Positions 12,814-24,221 of a stretch of DNA of 64,000 nt are shown piece after piece (positions within the stretch are counted from its first letter, which is position 1; every line of letters starts with the position of its first letter). This DNA is from Nymphaea colorata (Eukaryota > Streptophyta > Magnoliopsida > Nymphaeales > Nymphaeaceae). Location: positions 40,415,115 through 40,479,114 of the forward strand of contig NC_045138.2 in the NCBI RefSeq assembly GCF_008831285.2. The letters are read 5' to 3'. The notes under the pieces were generated by a model. The model was not told the origin of the DNA. It ran no database searches and saw only the letters and a list, made by a program, of their open reading frames with translations. The translations under genes were made by a program, and so were the position numbers.

Positions 12814-13407
12814 TCATTGCCGAGTAGAATGTGACAACCGCCCCGCCAAATGAGTTGGTCCAAAGGAGAGAACAAGGTAAGTGAGTGACGTCACATTTCC
12901 TGTACCTATTGTAAGGGAAGACGTTGACATTGAGTAGTGACTTATTATCAGCGAGAAAAACAACAATAAGGTGTATAAATAAAGTTCAATTGTCCATAAA
13001 GCTGCATCGAAGGGATTCATCCATTTAGCAAGGATATCCATGCCAACTGATGTAGGTACCTGTATAGATAAACCACCCTTATCCAGAGAGTGCAGTGCGT
13101 TACAGACTGTTTTGCATGACCTTTTTGAATTCATTGGTGTACCCTTTGTCTGAGGCAGATGTATCACCACGCTCTGGTTGTAGGCCAGTGCGTCGGCACT
13201 CGTGGTGACAACAGGCTCACTACCAGGGGAGGGCCAACCTATGGACGAATCAACAACGAGGATGTTGGCATAGCCGATTTTTGCCATTGCCGAGTAGATT
13301 GCAACAACCGCCACGTTGAATGAATTGGTCCAGAGAAAAGAACGAGGTACGCGAATGACGTTACTTTTCTCGTACCTATTGTAAGGGAAGACGTTGATCA
13401 TGAACAT
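12814..13407 (-). pseudogene. GH17 repeat, open across a unit junction
   Basis: A 197-codon open stretch that reads through one unit from NVFPYNRYEKSNV to NQSVVIHLPQ and continues in the GH17 frame across the junction (KRSCKT-VCNALHSLDKGG) into the next unit as far as MDILAKWMNPF, where a frameshift follows. It shows the units can be joined in frame, so the original amplification unit may have preserved reading frame. The motif equivalent to SESGWPS reads DSSIGWPS, so the nucleophile is missing. No start context or signal peptide supports an independent protein. Confidence 0.75.
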
Positions 13408-13513
13408 TGACTCATTCTTAGCGAGAAAAGCAACAATAGGGTGCAGCGTGTTATGGACGTTTTACATAACTTTTTGGATTCGTTGGTGTACCCTTTCTTT
13501 AAGCCAGATGTGT

Positions 13514-16500
13514 CACCAAGCTCTGGTTGTAGGCCTGTGCGTCGGTACTCGTGGTGGCAATAGGCTCACCACCAGTGGAGGGCGAAGCAGTGGACAAAAC
13601 AAAAAAGGGGATGTTGGGATAGCCGATCTTTTTCATTGCCGAGTAGAATGCGACAACCGCCGCATCGAATGAGTTGGTTCAGAGGAAAAAATGAGGTACA
13701 CGAGTGACGTTACTTTTCTCGTACCTATTATAAGAGACGACGTTGAGCATGAGCATTGACTCATTCTCGGCGAGAAAAGCAACAATAGGGTCTATAAATG
13801 GAGTTATACCGCGGGCATTCGAGGGCGTCGTCCATTTGCCAAGGTCATTCATGTCAACTGATGTGGAAAGTATATAGATAAACTGCCCATATCGGGAGAG
13901 TACAACGCGTTATGGACGTTCGGCATGGCTGAGATTAAAAGAAGGCGGCGACTTTCTTAACCCATAATGCCTACATTTCCTACAGTTATGTACCAGATCT
14001 TGAAGGACGATGAGTATGACATGATGTTATCAGAGACCTACCGAAAGGCATGGTCAAAAGAAAGTGCTAAATCACGGAGATCTTCATTGGGGATTCCTAA
14101 ATTGACCTCTTGGTGTTTACCAACGCTTTCAGCAAGTTGTGATCACGATGGAGTACCCTGAGTTTCTTGATCCCAAGAGAACGGATGAACACCATCGCGG
14201 GTGTTCAGTACTCGTGGAACCATTAAGTGTTGTTAGATTTTCTGCAAGGCACCAGTAAATCCAAAGAGAGAACGAGGTATGCAAATGACGTTACTTTTCT
14301 CGTAATTATTGTAAGGGAAGACGTTGTTACTGATTTTCTGTGAGAAAAATAACAATAGGGTATATAAATAGAGTCCTATGTGCATAAATAAGGCTTCATT
14401 ATCCAAAGAGTGCAATGTGTTATGGACGTTTTGCATAACTTTCTTGGATTCCTTGGTGTACCATTTCTTTGAGTCAGATGTGTCACCAAGCTCTGGTTGT
14501 AGGCCAGTGCGTCGGTACTCGTGGTAACGACAGACTTACCATTAGCGAAGGGCCATGTAGTGGACAAAATAAGAATGAGGACGCTGGGATAACTGATCAT
14601 TTTTCATTGCCGAGTAGAATGTGACAACCGCCGCATCGAATGAGTTGGTCCAGAGGAGAGGTACACGAGTGATGTCACTTTTCTCGTACCAATTATAAGG
14701 GAAGACGTTGAGCATGAGCATTGACTCATTTTCAGCGAGAAAAGTAACAATAGGGTGTATAACTGGAGTCCTACCGTGGGCATCCGAGGGCGTCGTCCAT
14801 TTGCCAAGGACATTCTTGCCATATGATGTGGAAACATGTATAGGTAAACTGCCCATATCGAGAGAGTACGGCGCGTGATGGACGTTCGACATGGCTGGGA
14901 GCACAAGAAGGCGGCGACATTCTTCACCCATAATACCTACATTTCCTACAGTGATGTAGTAGATCTTGAGGGACGACGAGTACGGCTTGATGTTATCGGA
15001 GACCTACCGGCAGGCATGGTCAAAAGAATATGCTAAATCATAGAGATCTTAATTGGGGATTCCTAAATTGACCTCCACGTTAGTGTTTGCCAATGCTTTC
15101 AGCAAGTTGTGGTATGGATGGAGTACCCTGAGTTTCTTGATCCCAAGAGAACGGATGAGCGCCATCGCTTCTTTGAGAGAGGGTGTTCAGTACTCCTGGA
15201 ATCATTAAGTGTTGTTGGATTTTACGTAGGGCACCAGTAAATCCAAAAAGAGAACGAGGTATGCGAATGACGTTACTTTTCTTGTACTGATTGTAAGGGA
15301 AGACGTTGTGACTGATTTTTTGCGAGAAAAACAACAATATGGTGTATAAATGAAGTCCTACGTATATAAATAAGTATCTCTTAAACAAAGAGTGCGACGT
15401 GTTATGGACGTTTTGCATGACTTTTTTGGATTTGTTGGTGTACCAAGCTCTGGTTGTAGGTCAGTGCATCGGTACTCGTTGTAACGATAGACTAACCATT
15501 AGTGGAGGGCCAAGCAGTGGATAAAACAAGAGTTGGAACGTTGGGATACAATCAGCAAAAGGCCAAACGGTGGACAAAACAAGAAATGAGACGTTGTGAT
15601 AGCCGATCTTTTCCATTGTCAAGTAGAATACGACAACCGCCGCATCGAATGAGTTGGTCCGGAGGAGAGAACGAGGTACATGGGTGACGTCACTTTTCTC
15701 GTACCTATTATAAGGGAAGACGTTGAGCATGAGCATTGACTCATTCTCAGTGAGAAAAACAACAATAGGGAGTATAAATAGAGAGACCTACCGTAGACAT
15801 TCGAGGGCGTCGTCCATTTGCCAAACACATTCATGCCAACTGATGTGGAAACATGTATAGATAAACTGCCCATATCGAGAGAGTACAGCGCGTTATAGAC
15901 ATTCAGCATGACTGGGAGCACAAGAAGGCGGCGACGTTCTTCATGCATAATACCTACATTTGCTATAGTGATGTACAGATCTTGAGGGACGACGAGTATG
16001 CCTTGATGTTATTGAAGTCCTACTGGCAGACATGATTAAAAGAAAGTGCTAAATCACGAAGATTTTTATTGGGGATTCCTAAATTGACCTCCACGTTGTG
16101 TTTGCCAATGCATTCAGCAAGTTGTGGTCAGGATGAAGTTCCCTGAGTTTCTTGATCCCAAGAGAACGGATGGGCGCCATCGCTTCGTTGAGAGGGGGGT
16201 GTTCAGTATCCCTGAAATCATTAAGTGTCGTTGGATTTTCTGTAGGTCACCAGTAAATCCAAAGGGAAGACGTTGTGACTGATTTTCTACGAGAAGAACA
16301 ATAATAGGGTATATAAATGGAGTCCTACGTGCATAAATAAGCCTCCCTTATCCAAAGAGTGCAACGTGTTATGGACATTTTGCATGACTTTTTTGGATTC
16401 GTTGGTATACCCTTTCTTTGAGCCAGATGTGTTACCAAGCTCTGATTGTAGGCCAATGCGTCGGTACTCATGGTGACGACATGCTCACCATCAGCGGAGG

Positions 16501-17160
16501 ACCAAGCGGTAGATAAAACAAGAAAGGGGACGTTGGGATAGCCGATCTTTTCCGTTGCCAAGTAGAATGCGACAACCGCTACGTCGAACGAGTTGGTCAA
16601 GAGGAGAGAACGAGGTACACGAGTGACGTTGAACATGAACATTGACTCATTCTCATATAGAAAAGCAACAATATGGTGTATAAATGGAGTCCTACCGCGG
16701 GCATCCGAGGGCATTGTCCATTTGGCAAGGACATTCATGCCAACTGATGTAGAAACATTTATAGATAAACTGCCCATATCGAGAGAGTAGAGCGCGTTAT
16801 GGACGTTCGACATGGCTGGGAGTAGAAGAAGGCAGCGACGTTCTTCACCCATAATACCTACATTTCCTACAGTGATGTAGCAGATCTTGAGGGACGACGA
16901 GTACGACTTGATGTTATCGGAGACCTACCGGCAGACATGGTGAAAAGAAAGTGCTAAATCACGGAGATCTTAATTGGGGATTCCTAAATTGACTTCTACG
17001 TTGGTGTTTGCCAATGCTTTCAGCAAGTTGTGGTTTGGTTAGAGTACCCTGAGTTTCTTGATCGCAAGAGAACGGATGAGCGCCATCGCTTCGTTGAGAG
17101 GGGGGTGTTCAGTACTCCTGGAATCATTAAGTGTTGTTGGATTTTCTGTAGGGCCCAGTA
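13514..17160 (-). repeat. Composite ~970-bp GH17 units (N and C parts)
   Basis: Here the landmark spacing rises to about 970, 958 and 991 bp (13514, 14484, 15442, 16433). Each composite unit holds a C-half module, an N-terminal module, and a second shortened C-half joined through a conserved non-GH17 linker (for example near 14225-14265). The N module, read on the minus strand, runs NEAMALIRSL, KKLRVL, NHNLLKALANTNVEVNLGIPN, DLRDLALSF and CYITVGNVGI, then LLLPAMSNVHNAL. The glycine-asparagine-glutamate motif that carries the acid/base Glu reads GNV in the units, so this residue is lost too. In-frame stops are frequent. Confidence 0.88.
16325..16852 (-). pseudogene. Best-preserved composite GH17 module
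   Basis: A 175-codon open stretch from MGEERR through LLLPAMSNVHNALYSLD, VSTSVGMNVLAKW, FIHHIVAFLYENES, LLTNSFDVAVVAFYLATEKIGYPNV, VLSTAWSSADGEH and YNQSLVTHLAQRKG. A deletion removes the NVFPYNRYEKSD segment but keeps the frame, so a strand of the barrel would be missing. The nucleophile Glu is absent. Directly upstream (16853-17130) lies an N module with in-frame stops. It is a fragment of a dead glucanase; protein production is not supported. Confidence 0.75.
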
Positions 17161-17526
17161 ACAACATATGGTAGGGGTTAGATCCCAAAGAAATTATAGT
17201 TAAAATCTGAAAAAGGTCACAGGAAGGTTCTGGTGGTGAAGATCACTTGGATTGGAGATCAGAAACCCACCAAAAGAGGAGTTCTTGGTGGCTACTTGTC
17301 TATAGATGAACTGAGAAATTAACAAGAAATAAGAGGGAGAAAGAGAGATTACCCCCCGTGACTCCCCGGCTGGATGCAGGCTAACAGAAGCTTGATGGTT
17401 TACGGCTCCATCCTCTTCAGTCGATCCGTGGACTTCTGCTCTCACATATACACAATGCTACACCAGTTTCTTGCGAAGCCTCTTGTCACCTCTTTTACTT
17501 CAATTGATTCCCCTTTCATCGTTCTT
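17161..17526 (-). pseudogene. Possible GH17 first exon of the array
   Basis: Upstream of the array on the minus strand, about 17350-17420 reads ATG-GAG-CCG followed by a stop, then TIKLLLACIQPGSHG, a short hydrophobic stretch of the kind found in GH17 signal peptides, ending at a GTAATC donor-like site. GH17 genes usually have a small signal-peptide exon ahead of the main exon, so this could be the remnant first exon of the amplified copy. The homology is weak and the in-frame stop would disable it. Confidence 0.35.
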
Positions 17527-17934
17527 CCAAAGCCAAACCATTATGGTGAATGATTCTCTGTTTTGGAGTTTCTTTAAAACATTTCTTCGAGAGGGGTTCT
17601 TGATTATAGATGTGATTCATTTTATGTAACACACAAGTGGATGTTGCTTAATCGGTCTTAAATAAGATTTCTATTCAGATCATATATAAAATAAAATACC
17701 CGCTGCAAATTATTAATGCTTAGATGTAATCCGAATAAAATGTCCGTAAAAGAACAGATATTCAAGAATTTATTTGGTGAGAAGTCTTATACTGAATTGG
17801 CTTTCGATCACTAGGCGGATTTAAATTTTTAATGAATCCAAGTACATATTCAGATTTGGGTTGTGAATCAAATATTAGATTACAAGCGAGCTATTGACAT
17901 ACCTACCTTTTTCCTTCATCCCGAGCACATTGTC
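17527..17934. repeat. Three-copy flank segment (also 22272, 26379)
   Basis: The stretch from 'aaaccaaaccattatggtga' to near 'ccgagcacattgtc' recurs at 22272-22510 (partial) and 26379-26785. It lies on the 5' side of the GH17 pseudogenes at 17.2 and 22.27 kb, but the third copy lies 1 kb beyond the 3' end of the intact gene. No coding sequence is visible. It may be old GH17 intron or upstream DNA carried in the duplication unit. Confidence 0.65.
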
Positions 17935-20215
17935 ATATAAACTAAATTATTTTCATCACGTTTATTATCATTAAAATTTTCCTTTTATCACTGTTGTATA
18001 TTTTTTTTTCACGTTTTCCAATTAGTTTCTCCTTTATTTCATTTATACCTATTTTTTATTTTTTAAAATTTTGTGAGTTTTTCCCAAGATTTTCCCAAAA
18101 AATCAACTTTGCCGCTAAAAACCCATAAAATTCTCACAGTTAAACCTGAGAAATGATATACATATATATATGTACCATTAATCCTAGAAAAAATAATTCA
18201 TGATTCAAAACTTATTGATTTTCAGCATGAGTGGAGGAAATGGTTGTACGCACAAAGCTAGTGGAGGAAATGGTTGTCCGTTGGTCAGATGCATTCCTTC
18301 TGTTTTCTTGTTCAAGTTCAGCTTTATCACATAAATCGTTGTCTTTTTGTAGGTCTAGTTTAGTCGACACTCTATGTCCTATATTTTTCTCAATGAGAGC
18401 TGAGTCAGATTTTTAAGATAAAACGTTCTTTATATTTTTCTTTGTCCATCTTTCCATTCTTAAATGCTGCATTATATAGACATACCAATGTTCTACAGAC
18501 CAAGTTACAGCATAAAGTCCCACAGATATGTCTCACAATCATTTCACAATGCATTCGTCATTAATCTTGCAAAACTTACACATTGCAACTAATCGATAAT
18601 CAATCCAAACCCAATTCTTGGCAAATAACCGATAATCAATCATCAAACTATTCATGCAAAACCTACACATTGCAATCTCCGTATTTATTATTTTATCATC
18701 TTTATGCAATTCATGTATTATCTTTATCTTAACTGTTCGTTTCGTCCGCATTAACTCCTGAACATTAATATTTTCGTTTAAGTTCTGGTTTTGATTTTGA
18801 AAGAGAGAGAGAAAAAAAGAAGATTGTGGCCTATAATAGGAGATGCTCAATAAATAGCACATCATAATTCGATTGTGGGGCAAATTATGTTGAACCATAA
18901 TATGTCCTCAAACCAGGGATGCAAATGGGTCTATTGATCCGATTGTCGAGCTCAAACTGGACCCATCTAGTTAGACCCGGTAACTGCAAAAGGAAATGAA
19001 GCTGAATCCTAATCCAAAATGCAGTAAATGGCTTAGGACCAACTATGGTTAGAAGTTGAATCTTGCTTGTGTTTGATGCAGATTTGATTTCAAAATTTCA
19101 AGTAGGAATGCGAACAGGTGGTATGACTTGAAATAGAAGGGCTTGAAAGCATCTTCCCTTTTACTATTACGAACAAGAAACCCAAAGAGTAGTGTTCGGA
19201 AACCTGTGCTTTTTTAAGAAAAAAATTAGAGCAAGGGTGTTCATATATCCTCCTCAACCAAAAGAAAAAAAAAAACGTTAAAAGATTTCATTTATGGTAT
19301 GTAAAAATTTCAAAAAAAAAATTTTAACTTTTATAAAAATTTTAAAATAAAAAAAATTATTGATTCTACCCTGGCCCTAACAGCCAGCGAAGCACCCATT
19401 GTCTACCCTCATAGGACAGGGAGATTGTCGTCGTGGTGAGGGTCTTTTAAAACAATTTTTCTTACTTATTGAATTTACAAATATCCTGTTTTGGGAGGGT
19501 AAATTTGCAAGTGACTGCGAATTCTTGCTTTAGATACACAAATACTGATTCAATAATTACAGACAAAGCTTAACAACAACGGTAATAATAACTGAGCAAC
19601 CTCTTCCCAAATACTATCCATCGTATATAAAAGACAACTTTCAAAAGAGGTTTTTCGTTCTAACGTGGTCTAACAACAGTGTTAACGTGAGCTTTTATGA
19701 ATGTTCAATCTCTCGTCTTCTTCTCTCTTTCTATTAAATGGTTGATGTCTATTGACACTAATAGCAAATTGACCGACAGCCATTCTTACTAGTTCTCCAA
19801 TATCACATGTTTTATGGTCATCTTGCTTTTAGGATTATGCCAAAAGATTTTTTTTTTTACGTATAGTCTTGTCTTCTTAAAACATGTGGCATGCAAACGT
19901 AAATGTACCACTTCGGTTGGCAAATGAATAGCATTGTAGAAATTTACAAAAAATGCTTCCGCTTGTGGCGTCATCATAAATGTCGGAAAATACAAATAAT
20001 GGCAAGATTTGGAAAAGTATTTTTATTCGAAAATATTTTTTGACAATCATACATTATGTTTTTTAAGTCACTTTTCTCTACAATTTTCCATCCCATCAGA
20101 AATTCCCCTATTGGTAGTAAAATGATTTTTAAATATTCCAAAAATTCTGTGAATATCCTAATTATTTTATACTTTTCTCATTATTTGTCTCTTTCCAAAT
20201 CTTAAGTTGATAATA
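17935..20215. repeat. Direct duplicate of 6268-9505
   Basis: Second copy of the flank block described at 6268, without the 1.76-kb segment. The part at 18600-19560 occurs a further time in inverted orientation at 24680-25510. No gene is recognisable. Confidence 0.7.
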
Positions 20216-20225
20216 TACATGTAAA

Positions 20226-21151
20226 TAAGCCTGGGCAACGGGCCGAGCCACCGCCGGGTACTCGGTACCCGGCTCAACTCGGGCCCGGGCCGGGCCTTGA
20301 AATTTTGAGTTTCGGGCTTTTTTTTTCGGGCTCAACCCGGCCTGGTAATTAATGGGCCGGGCCTCCAACTGTGATTATCAGGGGCCCGAAAAGCTCAACA
20401 ACAAATTTATTTTTTTTTTTCAAAAATAAATAGAGTTAGGGAGTTAGGGTTTTCTTCCTCTTCTTTTCGCTGTTATGCGGAAGACCGAAGTAGGTGTTTG
20501 AGGTTACAAACTTGCAGGGACTCAGGGAGGGCGGGCGAAGAGCGGCAGCGCCGGCGAGGAAGGGGCTCGTCGGAGGAGGAGGCATTAGGCAAAGGCGGAG
20601 GAGGAGGAGGCATTGGGCGAATGCGGAGGAGGAGGCGTTGGGCTCACCGGAAGAGGAGGCGTTGGAAGAAGGCGAAGGAGGAGGCATTGGGCTTATCAGA
20701 AGAGGAGGTGTTGGGCGAAGGCGACATAGAAAGAAGGCCATGGGGAGTCTGCTGTAGCCGGTAGAGGTTGGTGGTGGGAAGTGGATGGCGGCGGCTGGCT
20801 TCCATTGCCCAGTTTCATATTAACTCTTTTCGATATTGGGGTTAGGGTTGGGAAGGGTTAGGGTTTTGAGAAACTTGAGAAGGGGGAAAAATGAAGAAAA
20901 GAAAAGCCCGGCCCGACTCGGGCCCGGGCCCGACCCACCCAAAAGCCCAATCCAGCCCGCCCGGCCCATTAATAATCGGGCCCGGACGGGCCTCGGGCAT
21001 AAATCAAAGCCCGAGGCCCGATATTGCATGGGCCCGGCCCGGCCCGTTTCTAAAAGGGCCGGGCCTCGGGCTGGCCAGTTTCTAATACCAGGCTTCGATT
21101 TTTATAATTTTATTGAGCCGGGCCGGCCCGGCCCGGCCCGATGCCCAGCTT
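20226..21151. mobile_element. GC-rich hAT-like element, 926 bp
   Basis: Flanked by direct repeats tacatgtaaa (20216-20225 and 21152-21161). The ends are imperfect inverted repeats: left aagcctgggcaacgggccg, right complement aagctgggcatcgggccg. Sub-terminal regions are packed with ggcccg/cgggcc repeats, and the middle (about 20560-20740) has imperfect gaggaggaggcattgggcg repeats. The paralogous site at 9506-9515 reads uninterrupted (tgtatgtaaa), an empty site. No transposase is present; open frames inside are low-complexity Gly/Arg/Glu or Pro-rich translations of the repeats. The exact target length (8-10 bp) is ambiguous. Confidence 0.85.
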
Positions 21152-21161
21152 TACATGTAAA

Positions 21162-21539
21162 CATCAAAATGAGCAACTTTTGATAAAATTCTCTAAAATT
21201 TAGTAGTAATGTGTACCAAATATGAAATATCCAACATATACTCTAAATGAAGAATTAATTAAGAGATTCCTTTTGAGGAGACCTCTCTCTCTTTCTCTCT
21301 CTTTATATATATGTATATATAATCACACAAGTTGAACATGAACGGCAATCAGTCGGGAGAGAAACAGAATCTACAGTTAACAGAGGGAAATGATGCAAAG
21401 AAAGAAACTAAAAAATTAACACAAAAACAGACGTCCGTACCTGACGGTTGAGGCCCCATTTGAGCTACAAAATAAAAAGGGCCATGTACTAAGCCAAGTT
21501 TAAAAAGGTTCACAACTTGCAGAAAACAAGAAGATAACT
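21162..21539. other. Flank of second GH17 pseudogene
   Basis: Direct continuation of the duplicated flank (matches 9516-9841), with a local (CT)n and (TA)n expansion near 21280-21320. No gene. Confidence 0.6.
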
Positions 21540-22270
21540 AAAGAAATAACATAATAGTGACTCGATCAAGAAGAAGCCTTGACGGTAGACAAGGCGCATG
21601 TTGAAATCAAAGAGGCCCCACTCCAGCTTATCCCCCTGATCCCTCTTGGAATTGAACAGAGTAAACAAGTAAGCGACGATAGGCAAATTTTGTTTCTTGT
21701 TTGTACCAAATCTCAGATGTCTCACCAAGCACTGGTTGTAGGCCAGCGCGTTGGTAGTTGTGGCATCGTCCGGCTCACCACCAGCGGAGGGCCAACCGGT
21801 GGATGAAACGACAAAGTGTTGGCAGTTGTGGCGACGTCGGGCTCACCACCAGCGGAGGGCCACCAGTGGATGAAACGACAACGAAGACCTTAGGATAGCC
21901 GATTTTTTCCATTGCCCAGGAGAACGAATCAACCGCCGTTCAGAATGAGTTGATCTAGTGGCAAGAACTAGAAGCGGCAGTACCGTTACTTTTCTCGTTC
22001 ATATTATAAGGGAAGACGTTGACTATGAGCGGTGACTTATTCTCAGCGAGAAAAGCAACAATAGGGCATATAAATGGAGTCCAATTATTCAGGAAGCTAG
22101 CATCGATGGGCTTCGTCCATTTGCCAAGGGCATGCATGCCAACTGATGTAGATACATGTATAGATAAACCCCCTTTATTCAGAAAGTGCAGTGCGTTATG
22201 CACGTTTTGCATGGCCGAGAGCAATGTTCTTCACTCATAAAAATTTCATTACCTGCAGTGATGTACTGGA
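21540..22270 (-). pseudogene. Second GH17 beta-1,3-glucanase pseudogene
   Basis: A single, unamplified dead GH17 copy. Minus-strand order: YITAGNEI (acid/base Glu retained, near 22245-22265), SAMQNVHNALHFL, VSTSVGMHALGKW, FICPIVAFLAENKS, IVNVFPYN, VVSSTGWPSAGGEP, then LVRHLRFGT, IVAYLFTLF and KLEWGLFDFN. The nucleophile Glu is Ser, as in the array. The active-site stretch is duplicated in tandem over about 65 bp (21745-21880). Frameshifts separate the segments and the N-terminal ~90 residues are gone. It shares its flanks with the 9.8-kb array, so both descend from one duplicated locus. Confidence 0.8.
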
Positions 22271-22542
22271 TCTTCCAAAAACCAAACCAATATGAAGAAT
22301 GATTATCTGTTTTGGAGTTTCCTTTAACCATTTCTTTGGAGCGCGGTTCTTGCTTATAGTCTTCATTGATTTTATGTAACGGACAAGTGGATATTGGTTA
22401 ATCGGTCTTGAATAAGATTTCTATTCAGATCATATAACAAATAAAATACCGGCTGTAAATTAATAATCCTTGGATGTAATCCGAGTAAAATGTCAGTAAG
22501 AACAGATCCCCATTCTAAGGCCCACAAAGAACCGGCTGTAAA

Positions 22543-23847
22543 TTAAAGGACGCATAACCAAATGTTTTAAGGCCCACAAAGAAGACTGAAAAGAATTTGC
22601 TGATCCTATTAGACCTGCAAGGCAGCAAGACTTTTAATCACAATACTAAGATCCCCATTCTACTGAAACTCAGATTTTATAAAGTTTCAATACAATAAGA
22701 AAAATCCTCATCCTCTCAACAACAGAAACAGAATGTGAGTCACTGTATCATATTCCTGATCTGACCATAAATTTGGACAAATCTCTTTCAAAACATTATT
22801 CTGAAAACATAAATGTCATGTCAAAAGAGAAAATGGTAGAGGTGTCATTTGTCATGATCTGTTAGACCGCTCCTCCTGTTCTTGGTCCTAAACCTACAAA
22901 AAAGTGAGGGACGGAAAAAGCATAATATGTCACAGTCAAAGACAAAACATTAAATTTAATCTCTTCTCAAGAGATAAGCTTAGAAAGTATGTTCAACTTT
23001 ATTATGTCAAAATTATTAATTTATTAGTCAGAAAAAGAATGAATTCCAAGTAATGCACAAAAGGTATCTGCAATTTTCATGATTTGCGTTTTATGATTCA
23101 CAATTATATTAATCTTGTCACATGAAAGCTTTTACAAGTTTTCAAGATTGGGTATGTTATGTATTCAAAGGTCCTAAAAAGTCTATGGAGACAACCAAGA
23201 AGAGCAAAAAATAAAGCAACCAAAAACCACAGACCGCAAGCCTCACCCTCAATCAGGCCAACGTTGATTGCAGGAGGATTGTTTCTGTTGTCAAGGTACC
23301 ATCCATCTTAACTATCAAAGGGAACTAGGAAGCAGTTACAGTTCCATCCACATAAATAACAACTTTGCTCCTAGATGAAGCACATTTTCCCGTCAATGGT
23401 GCAACGCCCTAAGGAAAGAATTTTCATTTCCCGTTCGCTCCTAATTCTGTATTCACGACTACGAACTGCAAAGCCACGATGGTGGTTCACTTCTTAGCAT
23501 TCATTCTGATACTACGCTCGAGCTTCACTTGATGCTTTTTGAACCACTTACCCACATTTATCGCTTTCCTCGCGAAAAAACAGAACTGTATCCAATAAAT
23601 TCCCAGACCAAAAATCCCCAATTTGGGAAACAACTTCGGATAAGAAAAACTGTCAAACCCAATAACCGAATCAATCCAGAAATCAAATTTGAAACACTAA
23701 ATGAACAACACTAGTAAGCATAGACATCCTGAACGCCATATCTCATCTCAAAGACAACCAAAACTGGAAAGGAATTTGTTCAACGATTGAAGAGAAAAGA
23801 AACAACCGAGTGACCTGTCAGAGGAGACACAAATCGATGGCACCAGC
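22543..23847. repeat. Segmental duplicate of 3392-4906
   Basis: Shorter member of the pair; it lacks about 210 bp between 'ccacataaataac' and 'tttgctcctaga'. Its right edge again carries the minus-strand leader and first-codon region resembling GH17 exon 1. It lies just upstream (minus-strand sense) of the GH17 pseudogene at 21540-22270, as expected for that gene's intron. Confidence 0.7.
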
Positions 23848-24190
23848 ATTAGAATAATCACTACAAAAAATTAATATGGAGAAACACAAATTTAAACCAG
23901 TGGCACAAGAGGAAAATGGATAAAGCCCCTCATCGATGCTCTAACAATCAAGTTGAAACCAACTGCATGCGACTAGAAAATGCTGCTGTTGAGGTCAGGA
24001 AAAACCTACCAGATTATAACAAAAAACAGGCAGGTTTTTTGACATCCTTCAAACCTGCCTCCTTTTGAACTTGCAGATATTATGACTTAGACAGAATAGA
24101 CAATAGATCATCCGAGCAGAAACAAAATGTACAACACAAATTCTTCTTTCACCATAAGACAATACACATGTTAATCCGTTAATAACCAGA

Positions 24191-24221
<31 letters not shown>

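Larger units (their letters stand above)
10039..13513 (-). repeat. Tandem array of ~460-bp GH17 C-half units
   Basis: About eight head-to-tail units. The landmark for the YNQSLV codons (caccaag and variants) recurs near 10874, 11343, 11788, 12243, 12698, 13165 and 13514, spacing 445-469 bp except one truncated unit of about 350 bp; the two units nearest 10039 are also shortened. Each unit encodes in order, on the minus strand: QNVHNAL.SLD, VSTSVGMDVLAKW, F.HPIVAFLAENES, MVNVFPYN, WTNSFDAAVVAFYSAM, GYPNV and VVSSTGWPSAGGEP, then NQSLVTHLAQ. In the intact enzyme these belong to the second half of exon 2. Each unit ends near KKSCKT and starts the next at QNV. In the units read the nucleophile Glu of the SESGWPS motif is Ser. 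Frameshifts and stops interrupt most units. Confidence 0.9.

Noticed and set aside
20494-20764. Gly/Arg/Glu-rich open frames of 87-88 codons
   Set aside because: They are translations of gaggag and ggcattggg repeats inside a non-autonomous element, open in several frames.
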